15,818 bases of DNA from an uncultured Oscillospiraceae bacterium. GTDB lineage: Bacteria > Bacillota > Clostridia > Oscillospirales > Oscillospiraceae. The DNA lies in contig CAKTHW010000034.1 of assembly GCA_934565425.1 (NCBI GenBank), forward strand, positions 1 to 15,818, in the 5' to 3' direction. The first letter of the stretch is position 1. Each line of letters begins with the position of its first letter. The position numbers and the translations under genes are program-made. This document shows positions 8,644 to 15,778 of the stretch, piece by piece. The notes under the pieces are model-generated. The model ran no database searches. It saw only the letters and a program-made list of their open reading frames with translations, and was not told where the DNA came from.

Positions 8644-10136
8644 ATATGAAAGAAGCCAAAGTCCAGCTAAAACAGACCATCCAGGCGTACCTTGCTCGGG
8701 ACGCCTTCGGGAACCTGGCCATCCCTCAGGTGGCACAGCGTCCCCTGCTGCTCATGGGCCCTCCGGGCATCGGCAAGACCGCCATCGCCCACCAGGCCGC
8801 TCAGGAGTGCGGCATCGGCATCGTGGCCTACACCATGACCCACCACACCCGCCAGAGCGCCATCGGCCTGCCCAGCATCCAGACCGGAGTGTTCGACGGC
8901 AAGGAGTACAAGCTGACCGAGTACACCATGAGCGAGATCATCGCCAGCGTCTACCAGTCCATGGAGCGCACGGGGCTGAAATCCGGCATCCTGTTCCTGG
9001 ACGAGATCAACTGCGTGTCCGAGACGTTGGCACCCGCCATGCTGCAATTTTTGCAGTGCAAGACCTTCGGCTGTCACCAGCTGCCGGAGGGCTGGATCGT
9101 GGTGGCGGCAGGCAACCCGCCGGAGTACAACCGCTCGGTGCGGGACTTTGACATTGTGACCCTGGATCGGGTGCGCCGGATGGATTTGGAGGCAGACTTC
9201 GCCGTTTGGAAGGAGTACGCCTACAGCCGGCAGGTACACAACGCCATCTTGACCTATCTGGATCTGAAAAAGGATCACTTCTATCAGATCGAGACCACGG
9301 TAGACGGCAAGCGCTTTGTCACCGCCCGTGGCTGGGAGGATCTGTCCCAGTTCTTGCAAGTGTGCGAGACGCTGGATTTGCCGGTGGATGAATCGGTCAT
9401 CGCCCAGTACCTCCAGCATCCGGCCATTGCCAAGGACTTTACCAACTACCTGTACCTCTACCGCAAGTACCAGACCGACTACGACGTGCCTGCCATCCTG
9501 AACGGCAAGTACACCCCCGCTACCGTGACCAAGCTCCGGGCGGCACCCTTCGACGAACGGTTCAGCGCGGTGTCCCTGCTGCTGGACGGGCTGTTCCGCA
9601 GCTGCGGGGAGGCCAACGAGGAAGACGCCTTTGTGACCGAGCTGCACGGGGCGATGAAGGATATGCTGCTTCAGCTGAAGTTGGGGGACACCTGGGCGCT
9701 GACCACGATCATCAGCCACTACACCGATCAGCTGAACCAACTGAAGGAGTCTGGCCAGCCGGACAAGGACAAGCTGCATCAGACCCAGCGGCTGCTGGCC
9801 ACCCTGGAAGAGTATCAGACCCGGCTGACCCAGAAGAACCTGTCCGACGACCCGGATGCATCGGCGGACGCCCTCCGCGGGTGGTTCCGGAAAGAAGTCA
9901 AACAGCGCAAGACGGCCATCGAGACCGCTTCCGCCCAGCTGGATCACGCCTTCCACTTCCTGGAGGACGTGTTCGGCGAGGGGCAGGAGCTGGTCATCTT
10001 CGTCACCGAGCTGACCATGAACCCCCTCTCGTCTGCCTTCATCCGCGCCAACGGCTGCGAGCTGTACCACCACTACAACCGCCTGCTGTTGCTGGACGGA
10101 CGGCAGCAGGAGCTGCTGCGTGAGATCGAGCAGTGA
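8640..10136 (+). CDS. MoxR-family AAA+ ATPase
   Basis: 498 residues, longer than a minimal MoxR (about 330). Walker A GPPGIGKT at 40-47, Walker B ILFLDE at 117-122, sensor-1 asparagine 159 in AAGNPPEYN, and LDRVRRMD (about 175-182) as the probable arginine-finger region. The C-terminal 200 residues are helical and charged, containing a likely coiled coil around residues 365-440. Known biology: MoxR ATPases form rings that use ATP to remodel, activate or insert metal into client proteins with a VWA partner. The start ATG overlaps the VWA stop, with GGAGG 10 nt upstream. A second ATG two codons later is an alternative start. Next gene after 19 nt. Confidence 0.92.
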   Translation: MNMKEAKVQLKQTIQAYLARDAFGNLAIPQVAQRPLLLMGPPGIGKTAIAHQAAQECGIGIVAYTMTHHTRQSAIGLPSIQTGVFDGKEYKLTEYTMSEIIASVYQSMERTGLKSGILFLDEINCVSETLAPAMLQFLQCKTFGCHQLPEGWIVVAAGNPPEYNRSVRDFDIVTLDRVRRMDLEADFAVWKEYAYSRQVHNAILTYLDLKKDHFYQIETTVDGKRFVTARGWEDLSQFLQVCETLDLPVDESVIAQYLQHPAIAKDFTNYLYLYRKYQTDYDVPAILNGKYTPATVTKLRAAPFDERFSAVSLLLDGLFRSCGEANEEDAFVTELHGAMKDMLLQLKLGDTWALTTIISHYTDQLNQLKESGQPDKDKLHQTQRLLATLEEYQTRLTQKNLSDDPDASADALRGWFRKEVKQRKTAIETASAQLDHAFHFLEDVFGEGQELVIFVTELTMNPLSSAFIRANGCELYHHYNRLLLLDGRQQELLREIEQ

Positions 10137-10155
10137 GGACGGGAAAGGAGTCATC

Positions 10156-10980
10156 ATGCACATCAATCAGTTATGGGCCGCCTATTTCAGCGGCACGGAC
10201 ACCACCAAGACCATCGTGACCACCATTGCCCAGGAAATCGCCCAGACGCTGGGCGTCCCCTGCGCCACGCTGGATTTCACCCCGCCTCAGGCGCGGGAGG
10301 AGCACTACACCTTCGCCCCCACCGACCTGGTCATCTGCGGCACGCCGGTCATCGCCGGACGGGTGCCCAATGTCCTCCTCCCTTTCCTGACCAACGGCTT
10401 CACTGGAAACCACGCTTTGGCGGTGCCGGTGGTGCTCTTCGGCAACCGGAACTATGACGACGCGCTGATGGAGCTGCGGGAGATTTTAGAGGCGGACGGA
10501 CTGCGGACGGTGGCCGGCGGCGCCTTTGTGGGCGAACACTCCTTCTCCACCATTTTGGGGGCTGGTCGGCCGGACGGGGCGGATTTGGACAAGGCGAAGG
10601 GATTTGCCCAGGCCATCGCGGAGAAGGTCGCCCCGCTGGACGCTCTGCCCACGGAGCCGGTGGCGGTGAACGGCTGTCTCCCCCTCCGTCCCTACTACAC
10701 CCCCCGGGATCGGCACGGGAAGCCCATCAACATCCTGAAGGTCAAGCCTAAGACACGGGACACCTGCACCCACTGTGGTCTGTGCGCTCAGGTCTGTCCC
10801 ATGGGCTCCATCGACCCGGACGACGTGACCCACTACACGGGCATCTGCATCAAGTGCTGTGCCTGTGTGAAGAAGTGTCCGGTGGGGGCGAAATATTACG
10901 ACGACGAAGGGTACTTATATCACCAGCACGAGCTGGAGGAAATGTACCAGCGGCGTGCGGAACCGGAGGTGTTTTTGTAA
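10156..10980 (+). CDS. EFR1-type ferredoxin (flavodoxin-like domain plus 2x[4Fe-4S])
   Basis: 274 residues from ATG 10156, preceded by AAAGGAG; the in-frame region further left lies inside the MoxR gene. Residues 1-160 form a flavodoxin-like fold, with the phosphate-loop motif FSGTDTTKT at 11-19 and CGTPVIAGRVPN at 61-72. The C-terminus carries two [4Fe-4S] clusters: C204, C207, C210, C214, and C231, C234, C237, C241, with an extra cysteine at 235. This matches EFR1-family ferredoxins, soluble electron carriers of uncertain partner. It is one nucleotide overlapped with the methyltransferase that follows, and 19 nt behind MoxR, so it is probably part of the operon, though its functional tie to MoxR/VWA is unproven. 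Confidence 0.9.
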   Translation: MHINQLWAAYFSGTDTTKTIVTTIAQEIAQTLGVPCATLDFTPPQAREEHYTFAPTDLVICGTPVIAGRVPNVLLPFLTNGFTGNHALAVPVVLFGNRNYDDALMELREILEADGLRTVAGGAFVGEHSFSTILGAGRPDGADLDKAKGFAQAIAEKVAPLDALPTEPVAVNGCLPLRPYYTPRDRHGKPINILKVKPKTRDTCTHCGLCAQVCPMGSIDPDDVTHYTGICIKCCACVKKCPVGAKYYDDEGYLYHQHELEEMYQRRAEPEVFL

Positions 10981-11600
10981 TGGGATTTTACCAGAACACG
11001 TGCAAGCCGGAGGGCTTGGGCGGAAAGCTGATGACCCAGATCATGAATGGCGGCCACCATGCCAAGCTGGCGGAGTGGGGATTTTCCTTCCTGACCGTCC
11101 CCACTGACGCCAACATCCTGGACGCCGGCTGCGGCGGCGGTGCCAATCTGGCTCGCTGGCTGGAGCGGTGCCCGGAAGGGCACGTGACGGGGCTGGACTA
11201 CTCGGCTGTCAGCGTGGAGACCGCCCAGAAATATAACCGGCAGGCCATCGCGGACGGGCGCTGTGCTGTGGTGCAGGGCAACGTGGCGGAGCTGCCGTTC
11301 GAGGACGACACCTTTGACGTGGTGTCCGCCTTTGAGACCGTCTACTTCTGGCCGGGGCTGGAACGCTGCTTCGCGGAGGTCCTCCGGGTGCTGAAACCGG
11401 GCGGGCTGTTCTTCCTCGGCAACGAGACGGACGGCAACAACCCGGAGCAGGAGGCCCAGTGGATGAAGAAGATCCAAGGGATGCAGGTGTACAACAAGGA
11501 GCAGCTGCGCAGCGCCCTGTCTGCCGCAGACTTCCCCCGTGCGGAGGGGCACGCCAATCCGGAGCTGCACTGGCTCTGTCTCATCGCCAAGAAGAAGTGA
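10980..11600 (+). CDS. Class I SAM-dependent methyltransferase
   Basis: 206 residues. ATG 10980 overlaps the ferredoxin stop by one base (TAATG) and has GGAGG about 10 nt upstream. Motif I ILDAGCGGGAN is at 46-56, the acidic residue that contacts the ribose is D73 in GLDYS, and the post-motif PFEDDTFDVVSAFETVYFW and VLRVLKPGGLFFL are standard for Methyltransf_11-type enzymes (UbiE-like fold). It transfers a methyl group from S-adenosylmethionine to an unknown small molecule or protein. Last gene of the operon; the GC-rich hairpin at 11602-11635 follows directly. Confidence 0.93.
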   Translation: MGFYQNTCKPEGLGGKLMTQIMNGGHHAKLAEWGFSFLTVPTDANILDAGCGGGANLARWLERCPEGHVTGLDYSAVSVETAQKYNRQAIADGRCAVVQGNVAELPFEDDTFDVVSAFETVYFWPGLERCFAEVLRVLKPGGLFFLGNETDGNNPEQEAQWMKKIQGMQVYNKEQLRSALSAADFPRAEGHANPELHWLCLIAKKK

Positions 11601-11601
11601 A

Positions 11602-11635
11602 CAACGCCCCCTGTCCGTTTGGGCGGGGGGCGTTG
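11602..11635. terminator. Bidirectional terminator between converging genes
   Basis: Ten-bp GC-rich outer stem (11602-11611 with 11626-11635) with an inner GTCC/GGGC continuation. It lies one base after the methyltransferase stop and 35 bp beyond the stop of the converging ABM-like gene. The minus-strand side is followed by a T-rich tract; the plus side has no T-run. Confidence 0.7.
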
Positions 11636-11670
11636 CTGATAAGATGATGCTTTGATTGGATGGTGAAAAC

Positions 11671-11961
11671 TCAGGCGACGGTGTAGATGCGCACATCCGG
11701 CTCCATCGCCCACAGGGGCTTCAGACCCACGAAGACGTCCTCCTGGAACAGCTTGCTGGTCAGGTACGCCTGGGCGTGCTCCACGCTGTCAAAGCCGTGG
11801 AGGACCTGGACATCGTCCTCACGGATCAGCAGGTTCTTAGTGAGGGCGCCGGGGATGGTGTCCAGGAAGGGCTGGCGGTAGTCGGTGTAGACCTTTGCGG
11901 CGGCGGGACGGTTTTCGGGGTTGATGTGCATGGTGATCTCCAGATAAGCAGCTACGTTCAT
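11671..11961 (-). CDS. Small dimeric alpha/beta-barrel protein, antibiotic biosynthesis monooxygenase-like
   Basis: 96 residues from ATG 11961, chosen because GGAGG (11974-11970) lies 8 nt upstream; the ATG at 11976 is upstream of that site. The protein has the pattern of a single ferredoxin-like ABM/Dabb domain: a first strand AAYLEITMHI, helix PAAAKVYTDYRQPFLD, GALTKNLLIREDDVQVLHGFDSVEHAQAYLTS and a last strand VRIYTVA. Such proteins act as dimers, as small monooxygenases or as binding proteins; the substrate cannot be read. It is divergent from an hxlR-family regulator, an arrangement typical of an HxlR-controlled stress or detoxification gene. Confidence 0.75.
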   Translation of the reverse strand: MNVAAYLEITMHINPENRPAAAKVYTDYRQPFLDTIPGALTKNLLIREDDVQVLHGFDSVEHAQAYLTSKLFQEDVFVGLKPLWAMEPDVRIYTVA

Positions 11962-12004
11962 GTTTGTTACCTCCATGTTTGATTTGCTCGCTGAGCTTGC
12001 CCTT

Positions 12005-12033
12005 ATGATAGGCCGTTCACTCTCGTATCACAA
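12005..12033 (-). promoter_or_regulatory. Promoter for the ABM-like gene with overlapping TATC/GATA palindrome
   Basis: On the minus strand TTGTGA (12033-12028) and TATCAT (12010-12005) are 17 bp apart, about 44 nt before the start codon. TATC-ACAA-GATA at 12026-12037 overlaps the -35 box and could be an HxlR binding site. Confidence 0.7.
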
Positions 12034-12049
12034 GATATGGGTCGGTTTA

Positions 12050-12060
12050 TGAGTCACTCA
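12050..12060. promoter_or_regulatory. 11-bp palindrome between the divergent promoters, possible operator
   Basis: TGAGT-C-ACTCA is a perfect palindrome lying between the -35 boxes of the two divergent promoters. It could be a regulator site; no HxlR consensus is available to me to test it. Confidence 0.4.
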
Positions 12061-12076
12061 ACATTTTCATAGTAAC

Positions 12077-12105
12077 TTGCCAAAAGAGAGCATCCATGCT
12101 ATAAC
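12077..12105 (+). promoter_or_regulatory. Promoter for the hxlR-family gene
   Basis: TTGCCA (12077-12082) and TATAAC (12100-12105), spacer 17 bp, followed by GGAGG and the ATG at 12134. Confidence 0.75.
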
Positions 12106-12133
12106 AGACCTATCCCAACCTGGAGGTGCCCCT

Positions 12134-12508
12134 ATGTACAAACCCAAATTAGAGAAAGACATCCGCTGTCCCTTAGAGTATGGCCTGGATCTGTTCGGCG
12201 GCAAGTGGAAATCCCGCATCATCTGCGTCCTGGCCGCCCAGGAGACCCTGCGCTACAGCCAGCTGCGGGCGGAGCTGGCCAACATCACCGACGCGGTGCT
12301 GGCGTCCACGCTGAAGAGCCTCATCGCCAACGACATGGTGCGCCGGAAGCAGTACGATGAGATCCCCCCTCGGGTGGAGTACGCCCTGACGGAAAAGGGC
12401 GCTTCGGTGGTGCCCATCTTGCAGAGCATCTGCCACTGGTCGGGCGCGTACCACAAGGAGAACGGCGAATTGGCGTTGGCACAGTGTCAGAAGTGCGATT
12501 ATCGGTAA
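12134..12508 (+). CDS. HxlR-family winged-helix transcriptional regulator
   Basis: 124 residues from ATG 12134, with GGAGG 8 nt upstream; the longer frame from 12077 would place its start inside the promoter. The HxlR pattern is clear: C12-P-L-E, GGKWKSRIICVL, LRYSQLRAEL, ITDAVLASTLKSL (recognition region), VRRKQYDEIPPRVEYALTEKG. HxlR proteins are homodimeric DNA-binding regulators, several of which sense electrophiles or oxidants through an N-terminal cysteine at this position. The C-terminus has CQKC. It probably controls itself and the divergent ABM-like gene through the 172-bp shared intergenic region. Confidence 0.92.
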   Translation: MYKPKLEKDIRCPLEYGLDLFGGKWKSRIICVLAAQETLRYSQLRAELANITDAVLASTLKSLIANDMVRRKQYDEIPPRVEYALTEKGASVVPILQSICHWSGAYHKENGELALAQCQKCDYR

Positions 12509-12511
12509 CAG

Positions 12512-12545
12512 AAAAATCCCCCGTCAGAGTGTTCTGACGGGGGAT
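12512..12545. terminator. Strong convergent terminator, mainly for the surface protein gene
   Basis: A perfect 13-bp stem (12516-12528 with 12533-12545) and a 4-nt loop. On the minus strand it is followed by TTTTT, making it a textbook terminator for the gene 12579-15116. The hxlR gene converges from the left and can also use the hairpin. Confidence 0.9.
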
Positions 12546-12578
12546 CGCTGTTTGGGTTGTGTGATGTACTGTGTTGGC

Positions 12579-15116
12579 TCAGCGCACGACTTTGAAGGAC
12601 TTCACCTTGCTCCAATCGGAGTAATAGGTCTTGCCGCTGACCCGTTTGTAGGTGCGGATGCGGACGTAATAGGTGGCGTTCTTCTTCAGGCCGGCACGGA
12701 CGGAACCGGTGTACTGGTTGCTCTTCAAGGTCACGGTCTTGCAGCCGGTGAAGTTCTTGTTGGTGCCGTACTGGAGCTGGTAGCCGGAGACCTGGCTGTT
12801 CCGCTTCCAATAGGCCTTCAGCTTCTTGCCTGCCCCGTTGTACACCGCGCGGAAGGTGGTGCCCTTGGGGTTGACGGTGATGGTGACCTTCTTAGTGGTC
12901 TTGGTACCGTTCACGGTAGCGGTGACGGTAACGGTGGCCTTGCCCACGAAGTTCTTAGAAATGGTCACCTTTCCGTTTTTGTCCACCTTCACCGACTTGT
13001 TATCCGACTTGTAGGTCAGCTTAGCGTCCTCGTCCGCCTTCACGTCCAGCTTGGTGGTCTGGCTCTTGTTGGAGACGGTGACGGTGCTGTCTTTGACGGT
13101 GACGGTAGGCGCAGACTTCACGGGGATAGTCACCGGAGCGGTCTTGTAGCCGCAGGTGGTGCATTCCTGATGCTTCTGGCCGGTCTTGGTGGTGGTGGCG
13201 TCCCGGTCGATGACCCACTTGAACTGGTGGGCACTCTGGTCGCTCTTTTCGCCGCACTGGCATTCGTGCCAATGGTTCGCTGCGTCGCTGCTCCACTTGT
13301 CGCTGTACTTGTGGACGTGCTCCACCGGGATGGTCACCGGAGCGGTCTTGTAGCCGCAGGTGGTACATTCCTGATGCTTCTCGCCGGGGGTAGTGGCGGT
13401 GGCGTCCCGGTCGATGACCCACTGGAACTGGTGGGCACTCTGGTCGCTCTTTTCGCCGCACTGGCATTCGTGCCAATGGTTCGTGGCGTCGCTGGTCCAC
13501 TGGTCGCTGTACTGGTGAGCATGGGCGGGAGCGACCACAGTGATGGTAACATTGATGGTGCCCTCGTAGAGACCGGTGAACGCTGTGACCTCTGCGGTGT
13601 AGGTGCCCGGTTCCAAGCACTTATTAACGGGAATGCCATCCTTGCAGAGGTTTCTGGTGCGAAAACTCAGAGGAATATCCTGGGTAGTGCCATCGGCCAG
13701 GGTAGCACGGACATTGTTTCTGTCCACGAACTCGATCTCCTCCCCAGTATAAGCGAACTGGGTCTGGATCAGCTCCACCTTGCCAAACTGAACCTTGCTG
13801 TTGCCTTGGCCCAGACCGCAGACAGAGCACTTGCCGTTCACAAAGGTGTGACTATTAAAGCCTGCCTGTTTTTCCGGGCTGGTATAGTTACAGGTTTCCC
13901 TGTTCTGGCAGCGGCGATAGTGATAGAACACGTTGGCATCCCAGCTCTTAGACCAGACGTGGGTGTGGGCGGGCGTATCGGTGAGCGCGACCTCTACAGT
14001 ACAGCTGGCTGTTTTGTCCCTTGCAGAAGCGGTGATGGTGGCTGTGCCATTGGCGATAGCGGTAACAGTGCCGTCTCTGTTGACGGTGGCAACAAAGGGG
14101 TCGCTGGAGAGCCAAGTGACCTTCTCCTCTGGGTCGCTGACGGTGGCGGTCAGTTTCTGCTGTTCTTCCGTCTGGGTCAGGGTCAGCTCAGACTTATCCA
14201 AGGAGAGGGTCAGTTCCGGAATCTCCACGGTGACCTTGCAGGTGGCCTTAAAATTGCCATCCTCGGTGGTGGCGGTGATGTCGGCCGTTCCGTTGCCTAC
14301 AGCCGTGACCAGGCCGCTTTCGTCCACGGTGGCAACCGTTTTGTCGCTGGATTTCCAGGTGACGGTTTTGTTGGTGGCGCTGTCAGGATAAATGGTTGCA
14401 GTCAGTTGCAGCGTTTCGCCAGCCTTGGTAAAGGTCTTAGCATCATGGTTCAGGGAAATGCCCTGCACCGGATAGTTAATGTTAACAGTGACTTCGCAAC
14501 TGGCCGTTACACCGCTGCCGTCGGTTGCTGTGGCGGTGATGGTGGTGGTACCATTTTTGTACGCATACAACACATATCTGCCACTACTATATTGAACCTT
14601 AGCGACAGCCGCATCCGTAGATTCCCATTCTAGGTCTTGTATGCTTGCATTTGCCGGTTCGATCGTGTATTCCAGCTCATGCAGACCAGAAGTAGTGACC
14701 GTCATTTCACTGGCCAGCTTGATTTTTTCCACCGGCACCAGAGGCTCAACGGTTATCTTATGGGTACCCGTTTTTCCACTGTCTGTAGTAGCTTGAATCA
14801 CAGCTTCGCCCGCTTGCAGCGCGGTGACTTTGACAATAGCAGAACGATCGACCTTACTTGGGTCAATCTTCGCCCATTCATCGTCGGTGATCGGCTCTAC
14901 TTGAACAATAGTATTATCTGAGTTCGTCCAAGTAACGTTTTCCTTCACGTATTCGTAGTTTTCGTCCGCAGCAATCACATAATCGGATTCGCCCACAGTG
15001 AGCGAGTCAGGAGCTTGAAAATGCAATCCTGAACTCTCCCCCTCCGCCAACGCCACCGCTGGCAGCAGGCTGAGCACCAAGCTCAAGCTGAGCAGGGTGC
15101 TGATGATACGTTTCAT
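12579..15116 (-). CDS. Secreted multi-domain BIG_2 / fibronectin-III-like surface protein
   Basis: 845 residues. ATG 15116 is chosen: GGAGG (15131-15127) lies 10 nt upstream, while the ATG at 15125 would be almost on top of it. A signal peptide covers residues 1-24, with a likely cut after ALA. Then come BIG_2-type Ig-like domains (about 35-125 divergent, 127-213, 216-298, 300-378), a cysteine/histidine module (384-436), a strand-rich MBG-like domain (445-530), two almost identical 68-residue HWHECQCGEK modules (532-599 and 600-667), another Ig-like domain (about 668-752) and a C-terminal FN3-like domain (about 755-845). No LPxTG motif or C-terminal anchor is visible, so the attachment is unclear. 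A role in adhesion or cell-wall binding is typical of such proteins. It follows the two DUF2442-like genes in one operon, 5 nt after the second. Confidence 0.88.
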   Translation of the reverse strand: MKRIISTLLSLSLVLSLLPAVALAEGESSGLHFQAPDSLTVGESDYVIAADENYEYVKENVTWTNSDNTIVQVEPITDDEWAKIDPSKVDRSAIVKVTALQAGEAVIQATTDSGKTGTHKITVEPLVPVEKIKLASEMTVTTSGLHELEYTIEPANASIQDLEWESTDAAVAKVQYSSGRYVLYAYKNGTTTITATATDGSGVTASCEVTVNINYPVQGISLNHDAKTFTKAGETLQLTATIYPDSATNKTVTWKSSDKTVATVDESGLVTAVGNGTADITATTEDGNFKATCKVTVEIPELTLSLDKSELTLTQTEEQQKLTATVSDPEEKVTWLSSDPFVATVNRDGTVTAIANGTATITASARDKTASCTVEVALTDTPAHTHVWSKSWDANVFYHYRRCQNRETCNYTSPEKQAGFNSHTFVNGKCSVCGLGQGNSKVQFGKVELIQTQFAYTGEEIEFVDRNNVRATLADGTTQDIPLSFRTRNLCKDGIPVNKCLEPGTYTAEVTAFTGLYEGTINVTITVVAPAHAHQYSDQWTSDATNHWHECQCGEKSDQSAHQFQWVIDRDATATTPGEKHQECTTCGYKTAPVTIPVEHVHKYSDKWSSDAANHWHECQCGEKSDQSAHQFKWVIDRDATTTKTGQKHQECTTCGYKTAPVTIPVKSAPTVTVKDSTVTVSNKSQTTKLDVKADEDAKLTYKSDNKSVKVDKNGKVTISKNFVGKATVTVTATVNGTKTTKKVTITVNPKGTTFRAVYNGAGKKLKAYWKRNSQVSGYQLQYGTNKNFTGCKTVTLKSNQYTGSVRAGLKKNATYYVRIRTYKRVSGKTYYSDWSKVKSFKVVR
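13116..13523 (-). repeat. 204-bp tandem duplication in the surface protein gene
   Basis: Two adjacent units, 13320-13523 (first in the protein) and 13116-13319, each code 68 residues of HWHECQCGEK...HQECTTCGYKTAPVTIP. They differ at only a few positions, mostly in the first ten residues and around 42-49. Each unit has cysteine and histidine spacings that could bind a metal ion. Confidence 0.9.
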
Positions 15117-15121
15117 CCTTC

Positions 15122-15379
15122 TCATTCCTCCTTTTCGTTGGCTGTGCCGCTCTCGGCCAGCAATGTTTTGATCTCTTCCAGATCCAGGCGCGCGCCGTTG
15201 TACCAGTACACCTCCCGCCCGTCCGTCCGCGGCAGGGACAGGGTGGGGATCTCGGCAAACTCCGGCTGACCCAGCTTGGCCTTCAAGTCCAGCAGCACGC
15301 TGTTGCCGCTGGACAGCTCTACGCTGATGACCAATGGGTCGCCGTCCACGACGCCCACTGATTTGATCTTTCCTTCCAT
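15122..15379 (-). CDS. Small DUF2442-like protein (second of a paralogous pair)
   Basis: 85 residues from ATG 15379, with GGAGG 8-9 nt upstream that overlaps the stop region of the previous gene. An N-terminal extension to 15412 has no binding site. The pattern GNSVLLDLKAKLG, then IPTLSLPRTDGREVYWYNGARLDLEEIKTLL matches DUF2442-like proteins, small basic-to-acidic domains whose function is unknown. It is probably cytoplasmic. The stop is 5 nt before the start of the surface protein, so the two are translated from one mRNA. Related to the gene just upstream (15393-15632). Confidence 0.75.
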   Translation of the reverse strand: MEGKIKSVGVVDGDPLVISVELSSGNSVLLDLKAKLGQPEFAEIPTLSLPRTDGREVYWYNGARLDLEEIKTLLAESGTANEKEE

Positions 15380-15392
15380 CCTTTGAACCTCC

Positions 15393-15632
15393 CTACAGCA
15401 GTGAGAACACACGTTTCAGCGGCAGATACGTCCCGTCCGGCCAGACGATGCCGGAGCCTTGGGGCTTGGGACGGTAGATGTCGCCACTGCTCCAAAGGGC
15501 TTGGAACGCCGGGTCCTCTGCCAGGGAGGCCATGGTGAACAGGATCACGTTGCCATTGGCCAGGTGAATGTCCAGCATCAAGTCCGCCAGCCGTTCCCCG
15601 CCGTCTAAAAACACACTGCGCACGGTTGTCAT
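15393..15632 (-). CDS. Small DUF2442-like protein (first of a paralogous pair)
   Basis: 79 residues, ATG 15632 with GGAGG upstream. Aligned by eye with its neighbour it shares GNVILFTMASL, a two-proline linker and the C-terminal WPDGTYLPLKRVFSLL in place of WYNGARLDLEEIKTLL. The pair probably arose by duplication. First gene of the minus-strand operon that ends with the secreted protein; the stop is 13 nt before the next start. Function unknown. Confidence 0.72.
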   Translation of the reverse strand: MTTVRSVFLDGGERLADLMLDIHLANGNVILFTMASLAEDPAFQALWSSGDIYRPKPQGSGIVWPDGTYLPLKRVFSLL

Positions 15633-15660
15633 CCGCCTTCCCTCCTTCCTCTTGCTTCCT

Positions 15661-15669
15661 AGGATACCA
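15661..15669 (-). promoter_or_regulatory. Possible extended -10 promoter for the DUF2442-surface protein operon
   Basis: TGGTATCCT on the minus strand (TATCCT at 15666-15661) is an extended -10 element about 29 nt before the first start codon. No good -35 box is seen, so a regulator or alternative sigma factor may be needed. Confidence 0.4.
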
Positions 15670-15692
15670 GAAAACTGTGTCTTTGTGGCTGG

Positions 15693-15710
15693 AATGACAA
15701 AATTGTCATT
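15693..15710. promoter_or_regulatory. Perfect 8-2-8 inverted repeat in a divergent promoter region
   Basis: AATGACAA-AA-TTGTCATT lies between the two divergent start regions, centred about 35 bp upstream of each -10 element. This is a good position for an activator or repressor dimer. The adjacent regulator at 15779 is an obvious candidate to bind here. Confidence 0.6.
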
Positions 15711-15733
15711 TTCACCATGGACGCAGGGGTTTG

Positions 15734-15742
15734 TGGTATACT
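15734..15742 (+). promoter_or_regulatory. Extended -10 promoter for the response-regulator-like gene
   Basis: TGGTATACT (TATACT at 15737-15742) is an extended -10 element 36 nt before the ATG at 15779. No convincing -35 box at 16-18 bp. Confidence 0.55.
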
Positions 15743-15778
15743 ATTTAAAAAAGATGACGGTGGAAAGGAGGTCAGGGC

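Noticed and set aside
8667..10166. Minus-strand open frame of 499 codons opposite MoxR
   Set aside because: Antisense shadow of the MoxR ATPase gene; no family features or ribosome binding site.
12552..14633. Long plus-strand open frame (693 codons) opposite the surface protein gene
   Set aside because: It mirrors a gene with signal peptide and recognisable domains, repeats where that gene repeats, and lies in the valine/glycine-rich pattern expected from antisense reading.
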